The notes below the pieces were generated by a model. The model searched no databases, had not been told where the DNA came from, and worked only from the letters and a program-made list of their open reading frames with translations. From Camellia lanceoleosa (taxonomy: Eukaryota > Streptophyta > Magnoliopsida > Ericales > Theaceae), in contig CM045767.1 of assembly GCA_025200525.1 (NCBI GenBank), positions 11,143,273 to 11,207,272 of the forward strand: a stretch of DNA of 64,000 nucleotides, in the 5' to 3' direction. The first letter of the stretch is position 1. The number at the start of each line of letters is the position of its first letter. The position numbers were made by a program, and so were the translations under genes. Below, piece by piece: positions 1 through 11,381 of the stretch.

Positions 1-201
1 AATCCCCTTTGAGGTTTAAAAACATTACAGTAAGTTCTATGGCTTTAACTCTTTTAATAAGGTTAAATAAATTGAAACTAATGCAAATGATGTAACGATG
101 CAAAGATAAATAAAATAAAATATATATTTAAGTGTAAAAGAGATGGCAATATTATTTTTATATTTATATAACTAACGAAATTTTAATGAAAATGAAACTA
201 A

Positions 202-343
202 CGGCTCGTTTGGGCATTTGCTGTTTTAGTTGATTTTTTAACTTCTTACGAAAATGTTAAGAAAAGTAAACACAGTAATATAACAATTTATAGTATTTTT
301 TGACTTTTTGACTATATTAGCTACTTCCCAAACAAGGCCTAAG
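202..343. repeat. MITE-like inverted-repeat element
   Basis: A short AT-rich block begins with ggctcgtttgggcattt and ends with cttcccaaacaaggcc, an imperfect terminal inverted repeat. The interior is rich in ttttttgactttttgacta. Relatives with the same 'cgtttggg ... cccaaacg' ends occur at 5082, 5925, 15437, 19270 and 26700. The ends resemble hAT- or Harbinger-type MITEs, but I could not define a clean target duplication here. Confidence 0.55.
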
Positions 344-689
344 GATTGTATTGGAAATTCACTTTTTTTTAATGACTTTTTGACTTTGAATAAAAAGACA
401 TGGAAAAAAAATAAGAAGAAGAGTTGACTTTTTTGTAATTATTTTTTAGCTAAAATTTGATGTTTCTAAAATAGGTGTAAGTATATGAATTAAAAGTTTT
501 AAAAAATTAATATAATTATATCGAATTTATAAAATTTATTGTATTTTCTAAACATTAAAAGTGATTAGTGTTATCTACTCTTAAAATTATTCACAATATT
601 CACAATATACAATAATAAAATGGGGGACTTATGTATAGGTCATCTATGATAATAAATAATATTTTTTATCAAACACTATTAAAAAAAAT

Positions 690-910
690 CAATAATTATT
701 AATATTCAGCGACAGTTTGAAAATTATCACAAAAAATGTCATTAATTATAAGTTTTAGTATCAGGTTAAAAAAAAAGACACTAATTTTAACTTTCAGCAA
801 CAAATTTGAAATATTTGTCACATAAAAATGTCACTAATTGTAAGTTTTAGTGACAATTTATAAAAATTGTGACAAAAAAAGTCATCAATTATCAATTTTT
901 AGTGGCATGC
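690..910. repeat. CACTA-like subterminal repeat array (relic)
   Basis: Short motifs of the type tttagtgaca / tgtcactaa / gtcatcaatt alternate on both strands about every 40-60 bases. This is the usual look of subterminal repeats of plant CACTA (EnSpm) elements, and similar motifs sit inside the complete CACTA element at 42171-47289. No CACTA terminus or coding region is visible next to the array, so it is called a relic. Confidence 0.4.
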
Positions 911-1364
911 AAAGAGTCGTCAAAAAAATTTATTTTTAGGTATGATTTTATTATGATTTATTTTCAATAAGACTTGATGAGAATTAAGTCAAACTTTTAA
1001 GAATTATAAGTAGTTTAGTAATAAGCTTTTTGAGGTCATGTCTATTCAAGACGTTCATCCTAATTTTAAATAAAATTCACATAAGTAAATGGTGAGATTG
1101 ATCTCTTCAAATTAATTAAAATGCACGTAAATTACCTCAAACACATAATTGTAAAATAAAATAAGATAAGAAAAACAATCCAGTAGCGTGGAAGCATAGT
1201 GATTGCTACTATATTATAATTTAAATGTCATTGTCATAACTCACCATAATTTTTCGTCCAAACTTAAAGGTTATCCATCATGACCCAATATCCACAACTT
1301 ATTAACAAACAAACAGGCAAACAACTTTTGACTTATTAAAATCAATTTGAATATTCTTCTATCT

Positions 1365-1500
1365 GATATTTATTATACTTTTATAAGTCCCTTCTATTAA
1401 TAAATTTATGAACTATCTAATATTTATAATAAATTTATGAACTATCTAATATTTATTATACTTTTATAAGTCCCTTCTATTAATAAATTTATGAACTATT
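1365..1500. repeat. Imperfect tandem duplication
   Basis: The phrases tatttattatacttttata and aataaatttatgaactatct recur, giving an interlaced tandem duplication with a unit of roughly 80 bases. No gene lies here. Confidence 0.7.
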
Positions 1501-1697
1501 TGTGCTTTCAATTAATTATCCAATGACATGTATGATTTAATCACAACCACATCCAACAAGAAGGTTAATGTCCAAAAGTTGGAAATTTCACATCAAGCAT
1601 GTATTCAACCATGCAATACTGAATTATATAGAAAAATAAACTTATAAATCACAATCATAAATTTTAAATCTACACCGTATATACCACTTTATAATTA

Positions 1698-1839
1698 TGT
1701 TTGGTTTATTGATTTGGATAAAAATTTAAAAAAAGAAAGAAAGTTAGAGATAGATGAAATATGAATGAAATATAATTATATTTCACTTATTTTTTTCTTT
1801 TTCATTTTCAAATTCCTAACCAAATCGATAAACCAAACA
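1698..1839. repeat. MITE with about 20-bp inverted ends
   Basis: The left end tgtttggtttattgatttgg is matched at the right end by its reverse complement with one mismatch. Length is about 142 bp and there is no coding potential. A similarly organised element is at 28550-28706. Confidence 0.65.
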
Positions 1840-2025
1840 CAGTGTTAAAGTAATTTTCAAGATAAAAATTCATAATAAATAGCATTTTTCCATGCATATT
1901 TATTACCTTTTTTTAACTGGACCTCATCACTCACCATTTTTTTTAATATAATTATTTTATAGTCTCAAAATATCATATATAATAATAATTATTTGACAAT
2001 CCTAATCACTAGCGTATTAAGGGTT

Positions 2026-2200
2026 GGTTTGGCATGTTCTAAAAAAGTATACTTTTTAGTTTATTGGCTTATATGGGTTGGGTTTGATGTGATGTGTTAG
2101 AGAGGTAATGTGATTTAAATAAGATGATGTGACTTAAATAGGATAGTGACTTTTTAACTTTTTGTATTATTTAGTAGATGTCAAACTTAACCTAAGATCT
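2026..2200. repeat. MITE-like block
   Basis: Starts near gggttggtttggcatgtt and ends near gtcaaacttaacctaag. The interior is full of gatgtgactt and tttttaactttttg motifs shared with the other 'gtttgg' elements in the window. The boundaries are approximate. Confidence 0.4.
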
Positions 2201-2289
2201 TCTATAAGTATTAAATAACTCACGGTGTATTTTGTAATTTTTTATCTGTTAGAAACATCAATTGATAAGGTCACATGACAATAATTATC

Positions 2290-3952
2290 TAAAGCATATC
2301 TAATGGTTGTTGCTATTTTATTATTATTATTGTTATAATTTAACAATAAATAGTATTATTTTATCAAATTATAATAATGGTGTTCTAATAGTCATTTGTT
2401 ATTTTTGACAAATTTCAACCAACTTTCTCTCTAAATTTGTAGATGTTGTTTGGATATAGATTTTTTGTGATTTTATTTTTATTATTTTTTATCTTTTGTG
2501 ATATTTTTTACCTGTTTGTTACAAAATTTATATATTTATATTATTCTCAACTAGACAAATATAAAAAATTTTTAAAAAAATGAAAAATTGGAAGAAAAAA
2601 AAATTATTTGATTAATTCACTCCACCAAAAAACATATCACTACATATTTAATAAATTTTTTTTATAATTGATTTTAATTTATAATTTATAATTTATAATT
2701 GATTTATAATTGATTTTTTTAATTGATAATTGATTTATAATTGATTTTTTATAATTAATTTATAATTGATTTTTTTTTTTTTTTTGGTTGAATTTTTTTC
2801 CTGGCCAAAAGAGCACAACGGCTCTTTTGTCTTCCCAAGAAAAATCTCCACCGTCCACGTATGAAATTTCCAACGGATGAGATTCATCATCCAGAATGAT
2901 CCAACCCTCTCATCTCACTTTGATTCTGTCTCTCTTTCCCTCTCCCTCTCACTCTCGCTCTCATTCTCACTTCTACCCCCAACCTCTCTTGATCTCACTC
3001 ATCTCTCTCTCTCCCTCGCTCTGTCTCACTCGTACAACCCAGATCTTCGATCGATCACCCTCTCAATCGATCATCCATGCTCCAAATCTCACAAACCCAC
3101 CTCAATCGATCATCCATGTCTCCAAATCAGAAACCCGCCTCCAAATCTCACAAACCCTCTCAATCAACCCAGATCTTCCTCATTCTTGTTTTTCATTTCC
3201 TATTGTTTGGGTTGTAGTAGTTAGAAGGAAATCTGCTACTTGTGTTGATAATGATGTTGCATTCTCATGAAGCCAGGAAGGAAATCTGCGTTCTCATGAA
3301 ATCTGCTACTTGTGTTGATGAAGGTACTGAGTTTGAAACATTTTTGGTGTGTTATTAAAAACATTTTAATAAACGTACTGGGTTCAATTTTAATCAATTT
3401 TAATAAATGTACTGGGTTTGAAATCTGCTACTGGAATTTATTAGAAACATTTTTGGTGTTTGATTTGGGGGAAGGTACTGGGTTCCAGTCAAAGGATCTT
3501 AATTGCTGTGTTAATTAATTGATTTTAATTGATTTTGGTGTTAATTAATTGATTTTGGTGTTAATTGATTTTGGATCTTACTTATTCGGCCACTTCAGTA
3601 TGCAAATTAAATGATTTTAATTGATTTTGGTGTTAATTAATTTTCTGTGTTAATTGATTTTAATTAATTTTCTATGTGAATTTGGAAATTGCTTCAAATT
3701 GTTGTGTTAATTAATTTGGAAACTGTGTTTGGAAAGGATGATGAAAAAGGGTGGGAGGGAAGGAGGAGGTTGGTTGAAGCTGATGACTTGGCAGCTTTGG
3801 CAGCTGCCAAAGCTTGTGCCATATTTGACACAAATTTTGGCATTTGTCAAAAATAGCAGCTGCTATAAGTTGCCATTGGAGCTGTCTTTGTATCCACTGC
3901 TGCCATAATTTGGCAATAGCAGCTCCAATGGCACACCATTGGAGATGCTCTA
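2290..3952. mobile_element. Non-autonomous DNA element with 'agcatctccaatgg' ends
   Basis: The left end taaagcatatctaatgg mirrors the right end, whose reverse complement is tagagcatctccaatgg. The pair encloses about 1.66 kb without a credible gene. The interior has an AT-only tandem stretch (2640-2770), a CT-rich leader-like block (2910-3060), repeats of atcgatcatccatg and ctcacaaaccc, and repeated aatctgctac and ttaattgattttggtgt phrases (3220-3720). The CT-rich part gives open frames of about 115-124 codons, but they are low complexity (Ser/Leu/Pro) and overlap each other, so I do not call them genes. A short relative is at 15733-16030. The class could be Mutator-like, since the flanks match at about 6 of 9 positions, but this is weak. 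Confidence 0.5.
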
Positions 3953-4432
3953 ATACATTTCTCTTTTGATAGAGCTTCTGGAGGCTCTGCTTGGTTTGAT
4001 ATTTAGAATCAATTTTCTAAAAAAATAAAAAATTAATATAATATAAAAATAAAAATAAATAAAAAATAAAAAATACTCATCATTTTCACATAGCTTTATT
4101 ATTTTTTTGACTGGTAGAAATAATTTTTAAAAATTTTGAGAATATCTTTTGATTATTTCATTTCGTCTAACTAATTTCTATTTTTCCAAAAAAAAATTTG
4201 AAAACAGATTTCAAAAATATGAAATCAAAATAAATAAATTACTTTTGTATCGTTGGAATAATATTACTAAAGTATATTATTTTATTGCTATTCATGGTAC
4301 AATAGTGGGTCAATACCTAACAGGCAACAAAGTCATCTTTCATGCTCTCTTTCTCATTTGATTCCCACCCCAACTTCCCACATGTAGATAATACATAAAA
4401 TTTTCCCACAAAAGAAAAGAAAAGAAAATTAC
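3953..4432. other. AT-rich spacer / start of GH5 copy A intron 1
   Basis: No gene is visible. The last about 130 bases (4300-4432) are recognisably homologous to the start of intron 1 in the intact GH5 gene (26985-27133), including ctttcatgctctctttctc and the aaaagaaaagaaaa run before the splice donor. Exons 2-4 of copy A are not found to the left, so if they exist they lie outside the window. Confidence 0.6.
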
Positions 4433-4856
4433 CTGGTAAGCATTAATAAGGCTGAGATCAATGATAGAAGGGTTGTTGGCTTGAAAACCAGCAATGGAAT
4501 CAATCAATCCAAGGTTCATAAAAGAGTGTCTAACAGTTGTGCTAGCCAATGAATCATTGGTTGCCAAGAAAAGAGGCCAAGTGAGCCTAACACAGTTGAA
4601 TCCCATTGACACAATCTTCTTTGAGATTGAATCAATGGGTTGTTTGCTAAGTCCCTCTGACACCACGGCCTCGAGATGCGAAGCCCAACTCACACATGAG
4701 AGCTTCACGCGCCGCCCTGTTTCATCGACGATCCACCGTGAATCAGTGGAGAGTGGAAGCGCCGCCGCGGGGTTTGGTGGTGTTATGGTGGTGCTGAGGA
4801 AGATGACTGTAAGAGAGAAAGGGTAGGAGAGACAAGAAAAAAGGGTACCTTCCCAT
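4433..4856 (-). pseudogene. GH5 cellulase-like gene copy A, exon 1 only, frameshifted
   Basis: This is the first exon of a secreted glycoside hydrolase family 5 protein, about 90% like exon 1 of the intact gene at 17339-27559. It carries the same start context, the mature N-terminal motif LSCVSWASHLEAVV, the (beta/alpha)8-barrel start GFNCVRLTWPLFLATNDS, and the same donor (CAG|gtaatt) at 4433. Length is 424 bases against 426 in the intact gene. A 2-bp loss inside the signal-peptide codons (gagagaaagggtagg here, gagagaaaatgggtagg at 27.5 kb, plus strand) throws the ATG at 4856 out of frame with the GH5 part. Starting at the internal Met (4708) restores the frame but removes the signal peptide. 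Introns are large in this family, so later exons may lie beyond base 1. Most likely a non-functional tandem copy. Confidence 0.85.
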
Positions 4857-5035
4857 GTTGAGTACTTTGCATTGGATGTAATGTATTGCTTCTAATGAAG
4901 GGCTTGTTTGGTTGTTTCTTTTGTCTTTTTATTTAATTTGATTTTTTTATTGTTTGTCTACTTTTGACACAAAGAAAGTTCGATGATGGATTCCTAGCTC
5001 AACTAAGCCATATTCGGAGATGTCGATTCATGAGT
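4857..5035 (-). promoter_or_regulatory. Upstream region of GH5 copy A
   Basis: Bases 4903-5035 align with 27614-27750 upstream of the intact GH5 gene: both have gggcttgttt, tctttttatttaatttgat and a conserved gattcctagctcaactaagc-type stretch. Homology stops abruptly at 5036, where the direct repeat that also borders the viral insertion starts. No clear TATA box is called. Confidence 0.5.
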
Positions 5036-5172
5036 GGCGTTAATATATTTTTATTTTAAAATTAAAAAGACATTTAGGCTCCGTTTGGGAAGAAAAAAAT
5101 CAGGCTTTTTTGGCTAAAATAGTCACAAAAAACAAAATAAGTTACTTTAGTCACAAAAAATAAAACATCAAA
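5036..5172. repeat. Left copy of 137-bp direct repeat flanking the viral block
   Basis: Bases 5036-5172 (gtggcgttaatat... to ...aaaaaataaaacatcaaa) are repeated in the same orientation at about 15396-15532 with only a handful of differences. The repeat includes the start of a MITE (aggctccgtttgggaag at 5082). Here the MITE is cut at 5172 and replaced by a minisatellite; at 15.4 kb the MITE continues to its other end. Confidence 0.8.
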
Positions 5173-5199
5173 TGTAATTGCATAAAAATAAAAATGACA

Positions 5200-5880
5200 G
5201 TTCATTCAAGAAATCACAATAACTTAAAGATCTATTTGGAAATTAAATAAAAAAGAAAGTTGAATAGAAAAAGAAATTGAATAAAAATCAAAGTTGAATA
5301 AAAATGAAAATGGAAGTTGTATAAAATTAAAAATGAAAGTTCATTCAAGAAATCAATATACCTTAATGATCTATTTGGAAATTAAATAAAAAAGGAAGTT
5401 GAATAGAAAAGGAAATTGAATAAAAAAGGAAGCTGAATAAAAATAAAAAAAGGAAGTTTATTTAGGAAATCACTATACCTTAAGGATCTATTTGGAAATT
5501 AAAATAAAAAGGAAGTTGAATAGGAAAGGAAATTGAAGAAAAATAGAAGTTGAATAAAAATAAAAATGGAAATTGCATAAAATTAACAAGGGAAGTTAAT
5601 TTAAGAAATCACTATATCTTATCTTAACGATCTGTTTGGAAATTAAATAAAAAAAAGAATTTGAATAGAAAAGGAAATTGAATAAAAACGAAAGTTGAAT
5701 AAAAATTAAAACGAATGTTGCACAAATTTAAAAATGGAAGTTCATTCAAGAAAGTACTATAACTTAATGATCTATTTGAAAATTAAATAAAAAATAAAGT
5801 TGAATTGAAAAGGAAATTGAATCAAAATGGAAGTTGCATCAAATTAACAATGGAAGTTCATTCAAGAAACCATCAAAAAT
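5200..5880. repeat. Minisatellite, about 5 units of 116-145 bp
   Basis: Units begin gttcattcaagaaatca or a close variant at about 5200, 5339, 5456, 5595, 5740 and 5856 (spacings 139, 117, 139, 145, 116). Each unit contains gatctatttggaaattaaat and several gaagttgaataaaaa blocks, so there is also an internal repeat of about 20 bases. The sequence is strongly purine-rich on the plus strand. No gene. Confidence 0.8.
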
Positions 5881-5924
5881 GTGTACTATATACAAGTTAT
5901 AATTTTATAGTATTGATATGGGTT

Positions 5925-6148
5925 TATTTGGGATGTGGGTTAGTTTTTTAACTTTTTGACTATTTTAGCATGGGACTAAAAAGTCTCGTTTGAGATAGAC
6001 TTTTTGGTTATTGTGAGAGAAAAAATGAAATAATTATGGGTTAGATGTGATGTTTTGTCTCATTGGACTAAAAAACCTATTTTATCTTTTTGTGATTAAA
6101 ATAGTTAAAAAATCAAAAAGCTTGGCATACCAAACGAAGGCATTATAA
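5925..6148 (-). repeat. MITE, same family as 15437-15682 in opposite orientation
   Basis: The reverse complement begins gccttcgtttggtatgcc and ends near catcccaaataaaccc. The interior phrases (tttttaactttttgactatt, gtgagagaaaaaatg, gatgttttgtctcatt) correspond to the complement of the MITE at 15437-15682. Confidence 0.6.
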
Positions 6149-6834
6149 ATTTTCATAACCAAATTATTTTATTCATAATTAAAATGATCACTATATACAT
6201 TATAACCAAGCAATGCATCTTCAATTATAATAAATAAATAAAATACTATAGGTCATAACTAATATCAAAATGAGTCATAACTAATCATTACTTGATGTAT
6301 AACCAAAGATCTCTTCAGTCATAATCAAAGATTTCTTCAGTCATAACCAAAATAACAACCACAAGAAATTATAATTAAGTTATATTCAACATTACAATAT
6401 GGCATAACTAAAGACCATGAAGATTATAACGGCAGCACCTGACAGACACTTTTTTATGGTGTGTTTTATAAAATTTCTCTACTAAAATATATCATCTATG
6501 CCTTAAATTTTTTTAAAAAAAAATTATTTTATTTTATTTTATTTTTAAGTTTTCAATCCACCTAAAATAGTTACTTCCCAATATTTGTATAAAATTTGAT
6601 TTCAAATCTTTTAATTTAAAATTCACATTTATTCAAATGGACTCTTAATATTTAAGTTTACTAATATCTCATTATTATTTATTATCAGAAAAAAATCAAT
6701 ATTTTCATTAATTTATGCCCTCTCCTTACTAAATTTTTAACTCCACTATTGATCATTTATTTTAAAATTAAAAATTGCAAAAATAAAATATAATTTTTTA
6801 AATTATAAATAATCCGTTTATTAAAGACTGTAAG
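6149..6834. other. AT-rich spacer left of the viral block
   Basis: No gene is seen. Between 6150 and 6430 the phrases cataaccaa and cttcagtcataa(c/t)caaa recur several times as a degenerate short repeat. The rest is simple AT-rich DNA. The exact left end of viral homology is uncertain; the movement-protein frame is open from 6802 and recognisable from about 6835. Confidence 0.6.
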
Positions 6835-7704
6835 TACATCCACATAGGATTAGTACAGATAGCCTTTAAACCTTTGACCATTTTAGGTCAAAACACCAGT
6901 ATTCAATGTACCCTTTGTGATGGTAGATGTCTCAATTGGAGAGCATCTCTTATGGGAGCTATTGAAACGAGTCTCTCCCATGGACCAGTATATTTTGACA
7001 TTTGTCCGAATTTAAGCGTATCAATGACTGATCTGAATATATCTGATGTGTTAGAACTTAGAGTTCTCACTCATGGTTATGAGTACAAACCAGGATCCCC
7101 TCCTTTTTCTGTACATTCCAGAATTTACATTAAGGCTTTAACAACTTTAAATCCTTATGTTAGAAAGAAAACTGAAAAAGGAAATACCGTATTAATTGAA
7201 ACCAATCTGTATAATAGTCAGGTAGTTGTACCTCGACAAATTCCGTGGTCAGAAATAACCTTTCCAGAAAGATGGCATATTCCAAATGCTGTGCCACCAA
7301 AATCGATGATTCAACATAATATCGATGATGTTATCCAGACACAAGGAGCTAATGTTTATCTCCAATTCCAGAGACCTATGCTTACCTGAAGTACTTCTTC
7401 TAATGCTAGTTTTAGAACAGCCCCTAGGAGCTTGTCTAATAATAGTTTTAGAACGGCTAACAGTTTTCAATCTATTCCACCATATAGGGTTGATTTACCA
7501 GAATCCAGTAGACAATCTGTGGACTCTATGCAGATACCTGATAGACCACCTAGTAGACCTTCTAGTGATCCGCAGGATGATCCTATGACATCAGAAGTCC
7601 AAGGTATTCGATTATCCCGAAACAGAATTCCTCATGGTATTTATACCGCACCAATGCAACCACCAGATAGTCCAACGGCCAGTGATATGAATTTTGAAAT
7701 CTAA
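6835..7704 (+). pseudogene. MP: Viral movement protein, 5'-truncated, one in-frame stop
   Basis: Encodes the core of a caulimovirid 30K-superfamily movement protein, which in living relatives forms tubules through plasmodesmata. Recognisable pieces are KPLTILGQNTSI, LMGAIETSLSHGPVYFD and a following NLSVSMTDLNI segment typical of the family, then a proline/serine-rich tail. The frame is already open before the first visible motif and no ATG fits, so the N-terminus is missing. A TGA at 7387-7389 interrupts the frame, which then continues to TAA at 7702-7704. That stop overlaps the next start as TAATG, the stop/restart junction expected between linked pararetroviral ORFs. Confidence 0.85.
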
Positions 7705-9763
7705 TGGATTTTACACCAGGTAGTGAAAATAGAAAATTCATAAATCAGGAATTTTATCAGGATAAAAATCAAGAATTTAGAAATTGGTATTTTAAAATCC
7801 ATAATCCAGAACAAATAGAACAGTATAAAACTCAATATTATCAACATCTTGAGTTACACCAGAAATTAATACCATTCGTAGAATGGTTTCAAACTGAAAC
7901 CTCACCTAGAATTACAGCTATAGAAGACCAGTATAAGACTTGGACCACAATAGATGGACAGGCAATCAGTTCTATTCATCCGTCTCCTCAAGCTCTAGAG
8001 TTAGTTCCTAATGGTGAAACCACTAGGCAACCCCTAGTAGCTACTGCATATATGGATGCACAATCAGGAAGATTTGTTAAAACTGATTATATTCAACTTA
8101 AAGATTTAGGTTTGACTATCCGACAACATAATTATACTAATCTAATTTGTCAAACTATGAGTAAACAGTTAACCAGAATTGAGGACATCGTTTCTACCTT
8201 TAAGGATAAAAGCTTAGCCCCACCTGTAGCTGGCACCTCAAATATCCATCCTGTATCCATTAAACCCTCATTAGACATCAGTAACTTTAAGCTTAAAGCT
8301 TCTAATACTGAATTCATGGATACTCTCTTACAGAAAATGCAACATTTAAATGTGAGACCACCAGAACCTCCACAGGAATCCTCTAGTGGCACTATCCAAA
8401 TGCTTAGAGCCGAACCACAAGTCAAAGATGACTTATCACCCGAACACATTCATGAAATTCAATTGAATTTTCAAGAACCATTATCTGTTAATAAACTGCA
8501 TTCCTATAGTTCCTCTCGACCAAATACATTACCATACACTCGGAACTATTATGCTAGACCAACTCCTCCTGATCTACTTTATGAAGAAACATATCTCAAT
8601 GATCAGGGTAGTTATCATGGTAAAACCATTTATGAATGGAATATAGATGGTGAATCCGAATATGGTATTTATAAGAAATTACATCAGATGTTAATGTATG
8701 CGACTGTATGTCGCCAGTATAGTAACTAGGACCAAGCTATTGCCAAATTTATTATTAATGGCTTCACCGGACAACTCAAAGGTTGGTGGGATAATATCCT
8801 CACCCCGGTTCAACAGCACGAAATACTCAATTCCATTAAAATGGAGGTTGATCCTACTACCCATCAACCTGTACAACAGCAGGATGCTGTTTATACTCTT
8901 ATCCAGACTATTATTCTCCATTTTGTTGGTACCAGTACTAGTTCTCACGATCGTGGTCGTGAACTTCTTCAGAATCTGCGCTATCCTTCCCTTACCCATT
9001 TTCGTTGGTATAAGGATGTTTTCCTTATCAAGGTCATGCAGCGCCCTGATGGTAACAGTACCCATTGGAAAGCCAAATTTATTGATGGTCTTCCTACACT
9101 TTTTGCCGAACGCGTTAGGAAAAAACTTCGGGACCGCCATGACCGGATGTCTATTCCTTACGACCAGTATACTTATGGACAACTTTGTTCCATTATAACT
9201 GATGAAGGACTTTCTTTGTGTAATGATCTTAAACTTCATTACCAAATGAAACAACAGAATTTAACAGGTAGAAAAGAGTTAGGTGAATTTTGTGAACAAT
9301 TCGCCTATGAACCCGTTATTAATTATCCACACAAATCTCGAAAGAAATCTTCAAAATCTTTCCGAAAATCACACAAAACTAGCCATTCTAAACCCAGTAA
9401 GAAGTTTTATTCCAAAAAACCTTCAACCAGTAAATACACAGGAAAAAGAAAAAATAAATCCGAAATTAAATGCTATAAATGTGGCCAAACAGGACATTAT
9501 GCTAACCGTTGTAAATCAAAAGCAAAATCTAAAATTAATGAATTAATTTTAGATGAAAAGATAAAAGAACAGTTAATTAGTGCTTTAGAAGCAGAAGAAA
9601 ACACATCTAGTAACGAATCTCCATCGGAAGATGAAATTAATCAGCTATATTCTACATCTTCAAATAGTGATGAAGAACCAATAGAATCTTGCCCTTGCAA
9701 CACTAATCAGGAACAAATATCAGAAATTAATTACTGGAAATCCATAGTTGAAATGAATGGTTT
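7704..9763 (+). pseudogene. CP: Viral coat-protein region, N-terminal part, in-frame TAG
   Basis: Starts at the ATG of the TAATG junction. The first about 340 codons are a Gln/Asn-rich, poorly conserved region. A TAG at 8727-8729 interrupts the frame, which resumes in register through a capsid-like core, then a Lys/Ser-rich basic tract (9320-9460) and the zinc knuckle CYKCGQTGHYANRC (9471-9512, CX2CX4HX4C), followed by an acidic Glu/Ser stretch. In the family this protein packages the pregenomic RNA/DNA; the knuckle binds RNA. After codon 'MNG' near 9763 the sequence jumps into the trailing ORF; the natural continuation is found at about 11555. Confidence 0.85.
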
Positions 9764-10562
9764 TACCCAGGTGTTTTATTATCAGAATCCTATCCGCAAT
9801 CACTCTTAGTTTATCCGTGTATGTCCTGACATTCTTAAAAATGATGTCCCAAACTGGTTCCTCATTTGGTGGGATAAGTTTGGACTTTCATTGGACATTT
9901 TACCAGAAGAAATCCGTCTTGCTTTCAATGAATGGAATACAGCATATTCTCGTGCTTATTCTTATCTGAATAAAAACCGTGATTTATCCATCAGTAAAGC
10001 TGTTGTCCATTTTACCATCCGTTTCAATATCCCATGGATTTGGAAGTGGGATTTCGCTTGTGATTATCAGAACAAAGTCCCTCGCCTAAAACGAATCATT
10101 TTTGTTAAATGGTGGGATAAAGGGATGAATCCCATTACTGATGAAACTGTTCAAAAAATTAAGCAGCATACCCAGGCCTGTTGGGAATCAGTTAAACAAC
10201 CTGCTTTGCCATCTCCACCAGCATTGTCTAGCAATCCGTTTATACAAATTCAAAAAGATTTGAAACAACAGTATCCTCATCTGTCTGATAATGAAATAAT
10301 TATTAAAAGCATGAATTATTTGAAGGAGCAATTCCTACAATCCGTACCTACCGAGGATGATGCCTCAATGAGATCAGGTACTAGTCATACCAAATAACCT
10401 ACATCTCGAGAGAAGCGGATCCAAATTAACACGATTAGCCGGAGAGTCGCTACTCAAGATGATGATGATGACAACAACTTTGGGGATTTTTGGGATTCCC
10501 TAACTGATATCATGGCAAACAAACTTGATAAGCGCAACAGGAAAGGAAAACGACATGACTAG
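9763..10562 (+). pseudogene. Trailing viral ORF, C-terminal part
   Basis: An open frame rich in Trp/Lys (e.g. VPNWFLIWWDKFGLSLD, FNIPWIWKWDFACDY) and with FIQIQKDLKQQYPHL. This region follows RNase H in the viral genome. An in-frame TAG (9808-9810), a frame change nearby and a TAA (10395-10397) interrupt it. After the TAA the same frame stays open through an Asp-rich stretch to TAG at 10560-10562. The N-terminal part of the same ORF lies at 13991-14540; the junction here shares the string ttttaccca with bases near 14487, pointing to joining at microhomology. Function unknown; I do not assign a transactivator role. Confidence 0.65.
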
Positions 10563-10770
10563 GCGTCGGCACATCAGGACAAAATACCTTTGAAAAAAGT
10601 AGGTGCCATCCGTCACTTTGGTTAAAGTTGAAAACCATTTTCCAAAAAGCAAAAGATGCTGTTTCCATCCGTCATTAGTGACATCAGCAGTGAAGATAAG
10701 GATCATTGCGACGGTCCAATATCTGTAGGACACTTGTCCCTCTCTTTTTACTTCTTTGTATTATAAAAGG
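10563..10770 (+). promoter_or_regulatory. Viral pregenomic-RNA promoter with TATA box
   Basis: Intergenic region after the trailing ORF. A TATA box, tataaaag (10762-10769), sits in a 35S-promoter-like position. Upstream, ccatccgtca occurs twice (10607 and 10665), each containing TGACG/CGTCA-like half-sites on the minus strand of the kind bound by plant TGA bZIP factors in caulimovirus promoters; gtgacatcag and gaagataagg are nearby. Activity of this copy is unknown. Confidence 0.65.
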
Positions 10771-10878
10771 GCACGCTTCACCCTTGTTGAGGCACTTTGG
10801 AATTTTAAGTTTTTCTTTTCCTCTCTCTCTTGTAATATCTCTTCCAACCCCCTCTCTTGTAAAATATTTTACTTCCTT

Positions 10879-10884
10879 AATAAA
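10879..10884 (+). terminator. Viral poly(A) signal
   Basis: aataaa lies about 110 bases downstream of the TATA box, as in pararetroviruses, where the signal is passed over once and used after a full circle to make a terminally redundant RNA. A TG/T-rich context follows. Confidence 0.6.
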
Positions 10885-11353
10885 ATTTAGTTTTATGTAT
10901 GCCCTCAGTAGATTGCCTTGAGCAATTATTGTGGTTTTTGCAATTTTGGGAAAATCAGAAAAACCATTACGTTAATACACCCGTAGATTGGTATACTCAA
11001 CCGTATATCACGCCTCAGATAGCGAGTGTGATCGGCAGATAGCGTAATCCAGAGCCGATCCAAGAATGTAGTGGCACAGGCCGGAGGTCTCCACCTCCAC
11101 CACAACAGTAAAGGTATGAGATCATATATGTTGTAATTTATTTCTTTTATACATGTATTATGTGATGAATTATTCCTGGGTGTGTGCCAATGTAAGGTTA
11201 ATTAATTGTTGAGGTTTGGGGTTAGTGGGACGTCACCCAAGTCGCGTTAGGTTAGGTCAAGGGCAGTGATTGCGTGAGGACCGTTGATACCTGTAAGTCG
11301 TTGACAGCCGTGCTAACCATTTGCAAGCTAAAACCTTTAGTGAGCACCATTAT
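10885..11353 (+). other. Viral leader region
   Basis: About 470 bases between the poly(A) signal and the primer site without a credible long ORF. It is more GC-balanced than the host flanks, with a duplicated cagatagcg motif (11017, 11036) and a donor-like ag|gtatgag at 11114. Caulimovirid leaders usually carry short ORFs and strong secondary structure; I did not fold it. Confidence 0.5.
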
Positions 11354-11366
11354 TGGTATCAGAGCC
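11354..11366 (+). promoter_or_regulatory. tRNA-Met primer binding site
   Basis: TGGTATCAGAGCC is the complement of the 3' end of plant initiator tRNA-Met, the minus-strand DNA primer of plant pararetroviruses. It lies in the leader downstream of the promoter, as expected. Confidence 0.9.
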
Positions 11367-11381
11367 ATTCATTTAATCAAA

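Noticed and set aside
2877..3270. Two overlapping Ser/Leu/Pro-rich open frames
   Set aside because: Pyrimidine-rich low-complexity sequence inside a non-autonomous element. No domain, no splice partner, and two frames are open at once.
11354..11366. Possible tRNA-Met gene fragment
   Set aside because: Only the 13-base primer complement is present, with no cloverleaf. Its place in the viral leader explains it.
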